From contig JAZOSN010000052.1 in assembly GCA_045657105.1 (NCBI GenBank), positions 1 to 56,105 on the forward strand: DNA of 56,105 nucleotides. The letters run 5' to 3'. Numbering within the stretch: position 1 is the stretch's first letter; every line of letters starts with the position of its first letter. The translations under genes were made by a program, and so were the position numbers. Source of the stretch: SIG672 sp045657105. GTDB taxonomy: Bacteria > Bacillota > Clostridia > Oscillospirales > CAG-272. The notes beneath the pieces were generated by a model that was given only the letters and a program-made list of their open reading frames with translations, made no database searches and was not told the origin of the DNA. Shown here one piece after another: positions 33,173 to 41,797 of the stretch.

Positions 33173-33605
33173 TCCAAAATGAAAAATGACCCATCATTTC
33201 GAAATGAGTCATTCGGATTTATTATAGATTAATTTTAGAAAATACGTAGGCAAAACTGTCGTTTTGAAATGATGACGCCTCTCCTTTCGAAATGATTCGC
33301 CCCCTGTCATTTCGAAATGACGGGATGCTTTTCTCTTCGAGATGAGAGATGATCGCCTCTTCAATATGATTATGACCCTCGTTTCGAGAGGGATGAGCCT
33401 CTCTTCGAAATAATGATGACCATCTCTTCGAGAGGGATGACTCTCTTTTTGAAATGAGGGACAAGGGATTGGTCCCCCTCTGCCTAATTTCTAAATGACA
33501 GTCATCTTCCTTATCATATAAGAAGGATTTTGCTTTGGGAATGACAGTCATTTCGAAGCGACAGTAACCGCAAAAGACTCTCGAAACTCTATCATTTCAA
33601 AAGGA
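33173..33605. repeat. Iteron array 1: about 14 degenerate TCATTTCGAAATGA palindromes
   Basis: Perfect copies occur at 33194-33207 and 33306-33321 (GTCATTTCGAAATGAC). Degenerate copies lie near 33173, 33261, 33284, 33333, 33355, 33376, 33398, 33423, 33441, 33484, 33546 and 33577, mostly 20-35 bases apart. Many have compensating changes in both arms, for example CTCTTCGAGATGAGAG. No gene is convincing here. It may be a centromere, replication origin or regulator-binding field. Confidence 0.75.
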
Positions 33606-33823
33606 CAGTCCATCTTTATAGTTTTTTGAATTGACCTCATAAAATAAAGGGGAATCATATTTTGAACGAATTAGAGCAGATTACAGACGATTATCGGCGT
33701 TCTTTTCAACGAAATAGCCCTTTTCTGTTCGATTTGTACCGTTTTTATAACGATTTTCAATTATTAACCTATAAGGGGGACCTGCGTTTTGATATTTGCC
33801 GATTACGAAATGCACGATTCCCC

Positions 33824-34031
33824 GGTCACACTTTTTGTTATATCCCATCTTTTTCGATAGGGATACTTTTTGTTATGTCCTAAACCAAATCGCCATAGGG
33901 ACACCGCTTCTGACATACTGTTTTACCCCTCCAAACAAGGGACACAATTTGATATATCCCAACTTTGTCCCATGATTCGGCTGAGACCTCCGAAGGGACA
34001 TTTTTAATGATATCCAATATGTGTCCCATCG
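33824..34031. repeat. Iteron array 2: AGGGACAC...ATATCCCA repeats
   Basis: Copies on the plus strand lie at 33824-33847, 33859-33881, 33938-33961 and 33994-34015. Inverted, overlapping copies (TTTGTCCCA at 33964-33972 and TGTGTCCCA near 34021-34028) create nested dyads. The unit differs from array 1, so two different binding proteins are implied. Confidence 0.6.
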
Positions 34032-34097
34032 GGTTGGAAAAGAGACGGTAGTCATTAAGTATGGTGTGCACACTATTACAGTGAATTTTATGACAGC

Positions 34098-34134
34098 AAA
34101 AAAAATTCAAGGTTGCCACCAAAGTAGCAACCTT
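34098..34134 (-). terminator. Terminator of the ABC-3C/helicase operon
   Basis: On the minus strand AAGGTTGC (34134-34127) pairs with GCAACCTT (34116-34109) and is followed by GAATTTTTTTT. Confidence 0.85.
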
Positions 34135-34140
34135 AAATCG

Positions 34141-37100
34141 TTAATCAAGTATCTGAACAAGTCTTATCCTATCCTTGATAGATATTTGATACTTCTCTAT
34201 AGCATCAATGCCAGTTTGCAAGGATATCATACTGCCTGTATCATCCTTTACCACGCCTTGGACAGTTTCGCCTCCGCCAATAGAAATCATTACCTCTTTG
34301 CCCTTGAGAACATCGCCTGGCTTATATGCTCGACCGTGGGGAGATACCTGCGGTGTTTGAGCTGTCGAGTTAGCTTTAGCAGGCAACGGATTTGCCTTCA
34401 CACAGTATTCCTCTAAGTGTATGCTTTCAGGAACACCGTTTTTCGTCATATATTTTTTCTGACAATTAGGGCAAACCAGCATATTTAACTTTTTGCTACG
34501 TCCATCTGTCTTATAGACAGGAACGGGCATTACGCTCATTAACGAATGGTCAAAAGGACATATTCTTGTTTTTTCATTCAGCCAGTAGAACTCTACCGTT
34601 TGAACCGAAGACGAAGTAGACACTTTAGGCTGTGTAACAGACTGAGAATGGTGAGAGGTTGTTGCTACCGGACGATGAATCTGTACGTCAACCGCGGTAT
34701 CTTCGCTTCTTATCTCATAGCATTTTTCAGGGAGTCCGTATACATTCACACTTTGATGTCCGGTTGAGAATGTATTGTCCTCCAAATAGGTTGAACTACC
34801 GAACATCAAACTTTCCAAATGGGGAGTATGCATTTCGGTATAGCATCCGCCGTCTTTTATGAGACGTTCTACGCGCTTCACCAAACGAAGATTGTGAATA
34901 TTATCCGTATCATCATCCGGCATAATCAAGAACAAATAATCCTTGGCGCGGCTGATAGATACATTGATGATATTACGCTTGTTCAAGAACATTTCAGGGC
35001 TAGCAGAAATAGAAGGCGGTGTATTAAGTACAACAAATATGGCGTCGCATTCATCGCCTTGGAAGCCATGAATCGTTCCAACCTGAATATCTACTACCGA
35101 CGGAATATCCTTGGAGCAAATTAATTTTTCAATCAAATCTGCTTGTGCGCGGTATGGCGCAATGATACCGATTCTGAATATCTCATTGGGGTTTGACAAT
35201 GCTATTTTTTCTGCGAAATAATGAGCAAACTCAAACGTGAACAATGCAGAGTATACCTGGTAGGAGCTACTATGCTGAAGTCTCTTACAACGATAAATAC
35301 TCTCATATTTGCTTACTGGGAATTTTATCAGATTAAGCGGTTCTACCTTCAAGTCGATGTTTAAAGGCTTACTCGATGCCTCGCTCCTGTGATGCTTCAA
35401 AATACCACCATAAGCAAATTGGCTGAATATCGCACCTACGGATGGAATACTTCTGTATTGTGTAGTGAGTAATTCCACTTTATAATCGTGTGGTATCGTA
35501 CGAGGATCCGTGAACGAATCCAGTTTAACCATGGTATAGATGTTTTCATTACGCCACAAATCGACCGATGTAATGGGTTCTATCTGGAAGGGGTCACCCG
35601 CAATGATAAACTTTTTAGGCGTTTTCTTATATAACGGATAAATCATATTGACCAGCGGAATCATCGAAGCCTCATCGATAATGATATAATCCCACTTAAT
35701 ACCGTTCAAGAAAACACGGTAGCCTTGCGGCATAAAGAAATCATAAGGGAATCTTGCGATAGTAGTTATTGTGACATTCTTTCGCAGGGTACGAATATCG
35801 AAGGATTTATCGCGGAAAATCCGGCTATCCTCAATAACCTCGTCTCCCGTACCTCCAAAGCGGACAAGCCAATCATTATAAGTGACATCCTCGCCCATCA
35901 CATCCATAATTCTGCGTGCAAGAACATCGGCAGCTTTATTTGTGGGAGTGAGAACTAAGACCTTAGGAGACTCAGCACCTCGCATTAACGGCACAATAAC
36001 ATTTCTGGCTATATGTGTTGTTTTACCGGTACCGGGAGGTCCGAAAACAAACTCAATGTTTTCGCACAAGTTTTCTTGCATATTGAAGGAATCTTCGTAT
36101 TCATTTTCCTCGCCTAAAGCATTTAGTTGCTTACGAAGCTCTTCCAACAAGAATACCGGACTTTTGGCATCGATACGTGCTTCGGTAACCTTCGAAAAAT
36201 CAATATCCGAAATATCCACATGTGATTTTAGCTTCACACGCAGAGTATAAGATTTTACGTTCGCAACCTCTATTGCCAGCGTTTTAGTTTGATCTCCAAA
36301 ATGCAATACAAGCGGTATATCCGCTAAATCCTCCATAAATTGAGGAATATATCTGCTCGGTTGCTTCAACACTAATGTGCGCTGTGTTTCGGGTTCACGT
36401 TCCACACGAGCAAAGCTTATAGAAACTTCCTTGTTATCGAGTGCGTTAGCATTACTATTTAGTGTTTCCAGCTCCAAAAGGGCTTTGAACCAACCGTAAG
36501 TATATTTCTCCGAATCAATGGCGTGTTGCTGTAGTTCTTCAAGATAGGCAATTTTATCAATCTCTCTCGCCGCCTTTTCCTTTGCCAGTTCCGTCTTTCG
36601 ACTATAATCGATTGGCCTAGGTGTGAATTCATCTGCATCCACGTCAACAGATTCATCTTCCGAAGAATCTGTATGCACAGTAGGAATACTTTGTGTGCGT
36701 TTCAAAATATCACGCGCCACCTTGGATGTTGTTTGATGGAGCTTTCTCGGTGTTGTAGAAACAGGAGTATCACCGCTATCGACTTCATCTGTGTCTTCTT
36801 CAATCATGCCATCAATTAATATATCGTCATTGGATCCAACACTGCCATCATCCCTTTTACGTGCTTCTCTCGCCTCTCGCTCTTCTTTTATTCTGAGAAG
36901 TTCTGCCAAGTCTGCTTCTGTAATACCCGACTCTCTTATACGATCTGCGAATTCTACTTTTTCACGTTGCAAATCTGTCAAATTAGAATTGTCTTCTTCT
37001 ACCGGATCGATTGGTACTTGAAACTCAAGCAATTCTACAAGCTCATCAGCCCCAGCAATAGACATATTGTAAATTGATGAAAGAAGAGAGCATTGTATAT

Positions 37101-39498
37101 CTTTTGAGCACACAAACTCATCATTGTTGCTGACTAACCAAGGCAAATTACGCAGCATATGTAGCGTCGAAGATGTCTCATAAGTATATCGCCAATTGTA
37201 TCTTCCGTCGGGGCGAGAACCTATGGTTCTTCTTTGAACGCGATGCGAAAATATATCTTTATGAAGAAAGTCACAAAGATATTTCCACAATCGTTCAGAT
37301 AGCATACGAGATTTTTCCGAAACAACTTTTTCAATAAGTTCTTTCAGTCCCTCTACATAATACTCTACAGTTTTATTGTAATAGCCCCCAGAATTATCTT
37401 CATAAACAGCAGGCTCGGTTTTTGCCCCTAACTCCACCAAAAAGGATATGATATTTTTCTCCTCAGCGCTTCCAAGCATAGATATATATTCATCTAAGGC
37501 AACAAACACAGTATCCGGAGTTGTTTCAAAATATTCGCGCAACTCACCTATCGGAACATACAAATCTTCAGCCTTTCCACGATACATTGCAGAATCGGCA
37601 ACACTTGTATAAGTGATAAAATCACAATCTCGAATTTCTTCAATAAATTCGTCAATTTCGCCTTGCGGACACTGTTGGTAATACTTAAAGAAAAGCCTAA
37701 AATGAGCATCTATGTCAATATTCTCATCATTGCGCCTATACAACGGAATAATAGTGTTGTATATTTCGTCCCTTATAGACGGAGTTGTTATCCTTAACTT
37801 CTCGATGAGTGCTCTTGCATCAATATTATTCAACAATTCTTCGTGAACAGTTCGACAATTGGGTATATCTGTGCTAGGTAAAAATAATAGCATATGATCG
37901 TTTTCGTCATATGCGGAGGCCGCTTTGTGATCTTGATCTAAGAACACGGGTGTTGCTCGGGCAAAGTCCGTTCTAGTAGATGTTTCCGATAACCACTTAT
38001 AAAAACGGAATAACCATTCTAACGGCTGGTGTTCAATAAATTGTGCGGTTATACCTTCTATATCTTTTGTTCTAGAATAATATGATGAAGTATATCGCCC
38101 TTTTACAAGGTGCTGCTCTGTTAATCCTGTAAATGTTATGGAATCTATGTAGGAAAATAACGGCCTATTATTACGTTGAATCTCATCACGTCCCAAAGAA
38201 ACAAATCCCCAGTTGGCGTTTGAATTTCCACATATTTCTGCAAGTTGTTCATCAGTAAATAATTCTGCCAAGAAAGGGACTGATGCCCAATAAGCGTTGG
38301 AAGAAGCAACATAACCACCGATGGTGGGTATCAGAGCCTCGGTTGCAAATTTGTTTTTTATGCTGTTGTAAAAAGGCAAAAATGACACCTTTCGTTTGTC
38401 TGCGGGGTCACTAAAGCGTTCAGCATCAATCGGAATAATATTGATAATATTATCAGTTATTAAACGAACAGATGCTTCGTTGCCGATATCTCGCAAATAT
38501 ACCATAGCATCTGCAGCAAGATCCGCCAGACGCTGAAGCATTATGTCATTGTGAGATACGCCAGCACGAATACCCTCTCGGCTATCCGTAAGAAGGAACG
38601 GCGCATGAACAATAAAATTCAGGTTGGTAACCTCTTTTGTGGGGAAGAAGCAGAAAGCAGGCTCATTAATAGGACGCAGTTGTCCACTTTCATCCAAGAA
38701 AAAACCTACCGAGTATCTTCGATTCAGATCATCCATACGTGAGAATAGCCACAAATTCTCGTCATAAAGATCATCGCCGTTATTTTGAGTCAAACGAATA
38801 TGCTCGGCAATAGTATCATCAAATAGGCGCGATGTTACAATTTCTTTGCCGTATAAGCCGAGCACATTTTCAAATTCAAATTCAATGTTTTTTAGCTTTG
38901 ATAAAAATAACAGCGGGAACGATAAATTCCTTAATTTATCAGAAATATCTCTATATGCTTCTTCTGCATTTCGTTCCGGATGGTCGAATGGGAAAATAAA
39001 TAATGTTTCTTCCGGTTTTCTTCCATTGGCATCGCCTTCTAAAAGAGTTGGAACAATAAACCGGTCAATTCTAAATTTAAAATCCGGACCATAAATGTGC
39101 GGCGTAGAGGTATATTGAAATACAGCTTTGAAACCAACGCCAAACTTGCCTATCGATGCTTCTGTTTTATTAGAATTTGCAATAGATGTTATAGCATTAA
39201 TATCTCCGAGGCAACCGCTTTCGGAATCGGAATCTTCCGTAGTTGGATTTGATACTGAAAAATGCCGTGTTCCATTATGCGCAAATATTAACCGTCTCGG
39301 TTCCAAAACGAACCTTGCTGTAGTAGCATTAGCGTCATCGGCATTCTGCAGAAGCTCATATATAAAGTGTGCTTGATCCGAATATTTTTCGACAACACTG
39401 TTCTTTATGCCTCGCATTGACGGCTTTTCTAACATGTCTGCACTTTCTGATCTATCTGTATGTAGTGCATCAAAATATTTTTTGTCAATATCATTCAT
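34141..39498 (-). CDS. Giant GHKL ATPase / SF1 helicase fusion (defence-type)
   Basis: 1785 residues. An N-terminal sacsin/Hsp90-like ATPase has HFIYELLQNADDA (N-box, about 44-56), FAHNGTRHF and IGKFGVGFKAVFQYT. A long middle region holds an acidic, coiled segment (about 850-960). From about 1140 it is a UPF1/DNA2-like superfamily 1 helicase: Walker A GPPGTGKTT (about 1152), IIIDEAS (1269), AGDPFQIEPI (1295), HGFQGDE (1474) and NVSISRAKDY (1515). A zinc ribbon (CPFDH...CPNCQ, about 1645-1690) and a small beta-rich C-terminus (GETVQGVVKDDTGSMISL) follow. It is the last gene of the operon and probably senses or unwinds foreign nucleic acid. AGGAG precedes the ATG. Confidence 0.85.
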   Translation of the reverse strand: MNDIDKKYFDALHTDRSESADMLEKPSMRGIKNSVVEKYSDQAHFIYELLQNADDANATTARFVLEPRRLIFAHNGTRHFSVSNPTTEDSDSESGCLGDINAITSIANSNKTEASIGKFGVGFKAVFQYTSTPHIYGPDFKFRIDRFIVPTLLEGDANGRKPEETLFIFPFDHPERNAEEAYRDISDKLRNLSFPLLFLSKLKNIEFEFENVLGLYGKEIVTSRLFDDTIAEHIRLTQNNGDDLYDENLWLFSRMDDLNRRYSVGFFLDESGQLRPINEPAFCFFPTKEVTNLNFIVHAPFLLTDSREGIRAGVSHNDIMLQRLADLAADAMVYLRDIGNEASVRLITDNIINIIPIDAERFSDPADKRKVSFLPFYNSIKNKFATEALIPTIGGYVASSNAYWASVPFLAELFTDEQLAEICGNSNANWGFVSLGRDEIQRNNRPLFSYIDSITFTGLTEQHLVKGRYTSSYYSRTKDIEGITAQFIEHQPLEWLFRFYKWLSETSTRTDFARATPVFLDQDHKAASAYDENDHMLLFLPSTDIPNCRTVHEELLNNIDARALIEKLRITTPSIRDEIYNTIIPLYRRNDENIDIDAHFRLFFKYYQQCPQGEIDEFIEEIRDCDFITYTSVADSAMYRGKAEDLYVPIGELREYFETTPDTVFVALDEYISMLGSAEEKNIISFLVELGAKTEPAVYEDNSGGYYNKTVEYYVEGLKELIEKVVSEKSRMLSERLWKYLCDFLHKDIFSHRVQRRTIGSRPDGRYNWRYTYETSSTLHMLRNLPWLVSNNDEFVCSKDIQCSLLSSIYNMSIAGADELVELLEFQVPIDPVEEDNSNLTDLQREKVEFADRIRESGITEADLAELLRIKEEREAREARKRDDGSVGSNDDILIDGMIEEDTDEVDSGDTPVSTTPRKLHQTTSKVARDILKRTQSIPTVHTDSSEDESVDVDADEFTPRPIDYSRKTELAKEKAAREIDKIAYLEELQQHAIDSEKYTYGWFKALLELETLNSNANALDNKEVSISFARVEREPETQRTLVLKQPSRYIPQFMEDLADIPLVLHFGDQTKTLAIEVANVKSYTLRVKLKSHVDISDIDFSKVTEARIDAKSPVFLLEELRKQLNALGEENEYEDSFNMQENLCENIEFVFGPPGTGKTTHIARNVIVPLMRGAESPKVLVLTPTNKAADVLARRIMDVMGEDVTYNDWLVRFGGTGDEVIEDSRIFRDKSFDIRTLRKNVTITTIARFPYDFFMPQGYRVFLNGIKWDYIIIDEASMIPLVNMIYPLYKKTPKKFIIAGDPFQIEPITSVDLWRNENIYTMVKLDSFTDPRTIPHDYKVELLTTQYRSIPSVGAIFSQFAYGGILKHHRSEASSKPLNIDLKVEPLNLIKFPVSKYESIYRCKRLQHSSSYQVYSALFTFEFAHYFAEKIALSNPNEIFRIGIIAPYRAQADLIEKLICSKDIPSVVDIQVGTIHGFQGDECDAIFVVLNTPPSISASPEMFLNKRNIINVSISRAKDYLFLIMPDDDTDNIHNLRLVKRVERLIKDGGCYTEMHTPHLESLMFGSSTYLEDNTFSTGHQSVNVYGLPEKCYEIRSEDTAVDVQIHRPVATTSHHSQSVTQPKVSTSSSVQTVEFYWLNEKTRICPFDHSLMSVMPVPVYKTDGRSKKLNMLVCPNCQKKYMTKNGVPESIHLEEYCVKANPLPAKANSTAQTPQVSPHGRAYKPGDVLKGKEVMISIGGGETVQGVVKDDTGSMISLQTGIDAIEKYQISIKDRIRLVQILD

Positions 39499-39508
39499 AT
39501 TTTATCTC

Positions 39509-39934
39509 CTATATCAACACACCATTACAATGATCCACTTCGTGCTGGATGATCTGTGCCGTCCAGCCGGTGTAGCTCTTGATGCGGGTTTGCAGTTCCA
39601 AGGTCAGATACTTGACCTTGATAGATTTATAGCGTTTGCAAGGTCTCGGACCGCCGAGAAGCGACAGGCATCCTTCCACGGTATCATAGGCGCCGTCCTT
39701 CTTGATAATCTCGGGATTGAGCATCACCGTGTATGTAGGAGCTCGTCCGCTCTCGTCGAGAAAAGCAATGATGCGCTTGTGCACACCGATCATATTCGCC
39801 GCCATACCGACACAACTATCTTTGTTCGCCATCAGTGTATCAAGCAAGTCCTGCGCTACCTGTAGATCATCTTTCGTTGCTATCTCCGACTTGCCCGCAA
39901 GGAAAATTGGATCGTGTACTAAAGACTTTATCAT
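39509..39934 (-). CDS. Peptide deformylase-like protein inside a defence operon
   Basis: 141 residues, the short deformylase form. The metal site is intact: Cys89 in EGCLS (87-91) and the two histidines of HEVDH (131-135) with the catalytic Glu. The first motif reads GMAANMIG (43-50) where housekeeping enzymes have GLAAPQIG, so substrate entry may differ. The enzyme should remove N-formyl groups from new proteins. AAGGAG precedes the ATG; a six-base-pair hairpin (TTGCAC/GTGCAA) lies just before it. It is 32 bases after the ABC ATPase gene and 10 before the helicase gene, so it belongs to the operon. Confidence 0.88.
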   Translation of the reverse strand: MIKSLVHDPIFLAGKSEIATKDDLQVAQDLLDTLMANKDSCVGMAANMIGVHKRIIAFLDESGRAPTYTVMLNPEIIKKDGAYDTVEGCLSLLGGPRPCKRYKSIKVKYLTLELQTRIKSYTGWTAQIIQHEVDHCNGVLI

Positions 39935-39966
39935 TTAGTTCTCCTTATTGCACAATTTAGTGCAAA

Positions 39967-41706
39967 TCAAGCACGATTATTTGTTTTCATCATCTTATGA
40001 TTGTCGAAAACCCACTGACTCGCTTCATTTTGTAAACTTTCAAACAAACTAATATGTTCCTTATAATCAGCATCATTCAAACATCTACGTTTCTCGGACA
40101 AACTAATCACTGTGCTTGCCACACTTTCCAATCCAGTTTCTCTTTCAGTGCCAACAATTACTTGCCCCTCGTTCGATGACAACAATTCCAACGACTTAAA
40201 CACGCTTTGTAAATTATCGACATCTTGCCCTTGTTGGTTTGGCGTATCAATAACATAAAAATTGAACGGGCTATATGCTCTGTCCAAATTATACAGATAT
40301 AGTGCAGATTGATACATATATACCAATCTTGGCGTTTCACTACCCGTACGATCAATGATCTGCACGAAATCTCTTAGTTTTATAAATGTTTTTGGAAGAT
40401 TTATTGCATCCGCCAATGTGCTACAAAATTTCTCTATCTCTTGTCGTATAGCTTTTGAACGCTGGGAAGATTTCTTTTCTGTTATCCTTTCTTCAATTTT
40501 TGAAATTTCAAACACATGGGCATCAATTTCCTTTTGAATGACATCCAATTGTTTTTTACAGGATTCGTATATCTCATATTGCCCTTTGTTTTTATAGAAC
40601 GACGAATAAACGAGAAGTTCTTGAGATGTTTGAATGCTTTCTTCAACAATCTGTATATCGGATGTGATATTATTATATTCAGTTTTTAGCCCTTCCATCC
40701 TTTCATTAGCTCTTGCAATGTTATTTGTTAATTCCAACATTAGTTTTTCGCCATGCTCATAATCAGAAGTTATATTTAACTGCTCCTCTAAACCATTAGA
40801 ATAGACAGTACCACAAATCGGACAAACTAGCTCATCGTTTTGCATCATTGCATATTCAATATCTTTTTGTGTTTCCTTTATATTGTGAGACACGATATGC
40901 AATTTTTGTTGGTTTACATATATATCATTTTCAAGAACAGTCATTTCTGCATTAATGGAAAATCGTATTTTCCTCATTTTTTCCGCTTCTGCTATAAGTA
41001 GTTCGAGTTTTTTAGTGACATCTTCTACGCATTCTATTTTTTCCATCATTGATACTGTTGATGTAATTCGAGAAACAAAATTTTGACTGTAGTTTAATTC
41101 TTTTCTCTTATCATCGCGTTCAATTATATGTTCATTTTTTTGGGCTTGAAGTTCATAGTAACTATCGTCAAGATAGCCACTCACATATTTGTTAGTATTA
41201 GGTTTCCAATCCTTAATATAGGCAACGTTGCTGAAAGAATCGGCTATTTTGGTCCATCCTTCATCTTGATCAATATATTGAAATCTAAAAAGCAACGGAG
41301 GTGTCACATTAAATTGTTTGCCGTCCTTCGATATGCACGGCATTTTTATCTTCAAAACATCCATTAAACAATTACTATACTCATGAAAAGACTCTGTCTC
41401 TATAAGACAAAAATATGCATTTCCGTTATACTCAAAAATCTGGAATTTATTTCCTTGACGAACAATACAAAATTTCTTTTCTCCATATTTGAAAAACAAC
41501 ATATAGGCAGAAATTATTTTTTTCCAATCCGCTTCAACTTTTTTACATTCACAACCTAGTGTGGTAAATATACTCTTAATGATTGATGATTTTCCAGTTT
41601 TATTCCCACCTAAAATTATGTTCAGTCCCTCTCCAAAAGGAACTTCCAAAGAGCGCGACTCACTTTGACTGATTACTATCAGCTTGCTTAACGTTAGTCT
41701 TTCCAT
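39967..41706 (-). CDS. SMC/Rad50-like ABC ATPase, predicted ABC-3C ATPase component
   Basis: 579 residues. Walker A ILGGNKTGKSSIIKS (about 31-45) and a C-terminal Walker B in FYVIDTPNQQGQD flank two coiled-coil arms (about 190-290 and 310-430) joined at CPICGTVY near residue 294, a half zinc-hook. This is the layout of ABC ATPases in three-component conflict systems, where the ATPase recognises invasion and unleashes a linked effector. The DUF4297-type nuclease gene lies upstream and a 45-codon gene overlaps its start. GGAGG precedes the ATG. A plain SMC-like repair ATPase is the alternative. Confidence 0.75.
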   Translation of the reverse strand: MERLTLSKLIVISQSESRSLEVPFGEGLNIILGGNKTGKSSIIKSIFTTLGCECKKVEADWKKIISAYMLFFKYGEKKFCIVRQGNKFQIFEYNGNAYFCLIETESFHEYSNCLMDVLKIKMPCISKDGKQFNVTPPLLFRFQYIDQDEGWTKIADSFSNVAYIKDWKPNTNKYVSGYLDDSYYELQAQKNEHIIERDDKRKELNYSQNFVSRITSTVSMMEKIECVEDVTKKLELLIAEAEKMRKIRFSINAEMTVLENDIYVNQQKLHIVSHNIKETQKDIEYAMMQNDELVCPICGTVYSNGLEEQLNITSDYEHGEKLMLELTNNIARANERMEGLKTEYNNITSDIQIVEESIQTSQELLVYSSFYKNKGQYEIYESCKKQLDVIQKEIDAHVFEISKIEERITEKKSSQRSKAIRQEIEKFCSTLADAINLPKTFIKLRDFVQIIDRTGSETPRLVYMYQSALYLYNLDRAYSPFNFYVIDTPNQQGQDVDNLQSVFKSLELLSSNEGQVIVGTERETGLESVASTVISLSEKRRCLNDADYKEHISLFESLQNEASQWVFDNHKMMKTNNRA

Positions 41707-41797
41707 TATTCATTTCCTCCTGTTGCTTTCGTAAATTCCTAATTAATATTTTATACTTTTGCTGTTCCTTAACCAATTGCGCTGAATTTTTGTTCAT
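41660..41797 (-). CDS. 45-residue overlapping mini-gene, candidate ABC-3C middle component
   Basis: The frame MNKNSAQLVKEQQKYKILIR (residues 1-20) ends QADSNQSK. It has its own GAGG site nine bases before ATG 41797. It overlaps the last codons of the nuclease gene by 29 bases and the first 47 bases of the ATPase gene, each in another frame. The product is a basic, helical, coiled-coil-like peptide. In described ABC-3C systems a middle component sits exactly between effector and ATPase, though usually it is longer. Short and overlapped, it could still be chance. Confidence 0.5.
   Translation of the reverse strand: MNKNSAQLVKEQQKYKILIRNLRKQQEEMNNGKTNVKQADSNQSK

Noticed and set aside
33222..33551. 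109-codon minus-strand frame across iteron array 1
   Set aside because: The translation is low-complexity (SKRESSLSKRWSS type), arises from the repeats, and has no ribosome site.
33173..33605. CRISPR array
   Set aside because: The repeats are short degenerate palindromes with spacers of uneven length, and no cas genes are present.
33662..33883. 73-codon plus-strand frame between the arrays
   Set aside because: It starts at TTG without a well-spaced ribosome site, overlaps array 2 and resembles nothing known.
33873..34122. Minus-strand frames of 66 and 80 codons over array 2
   Set aside because: Both run through the repeats and lack ribosome sites.
39967..41706. True Rad50/SbcC repair ATPase
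   Set aside because: It is too short, has no SbcD/Mre11 partner gene, and lies in an ABC-3C-like gene order.
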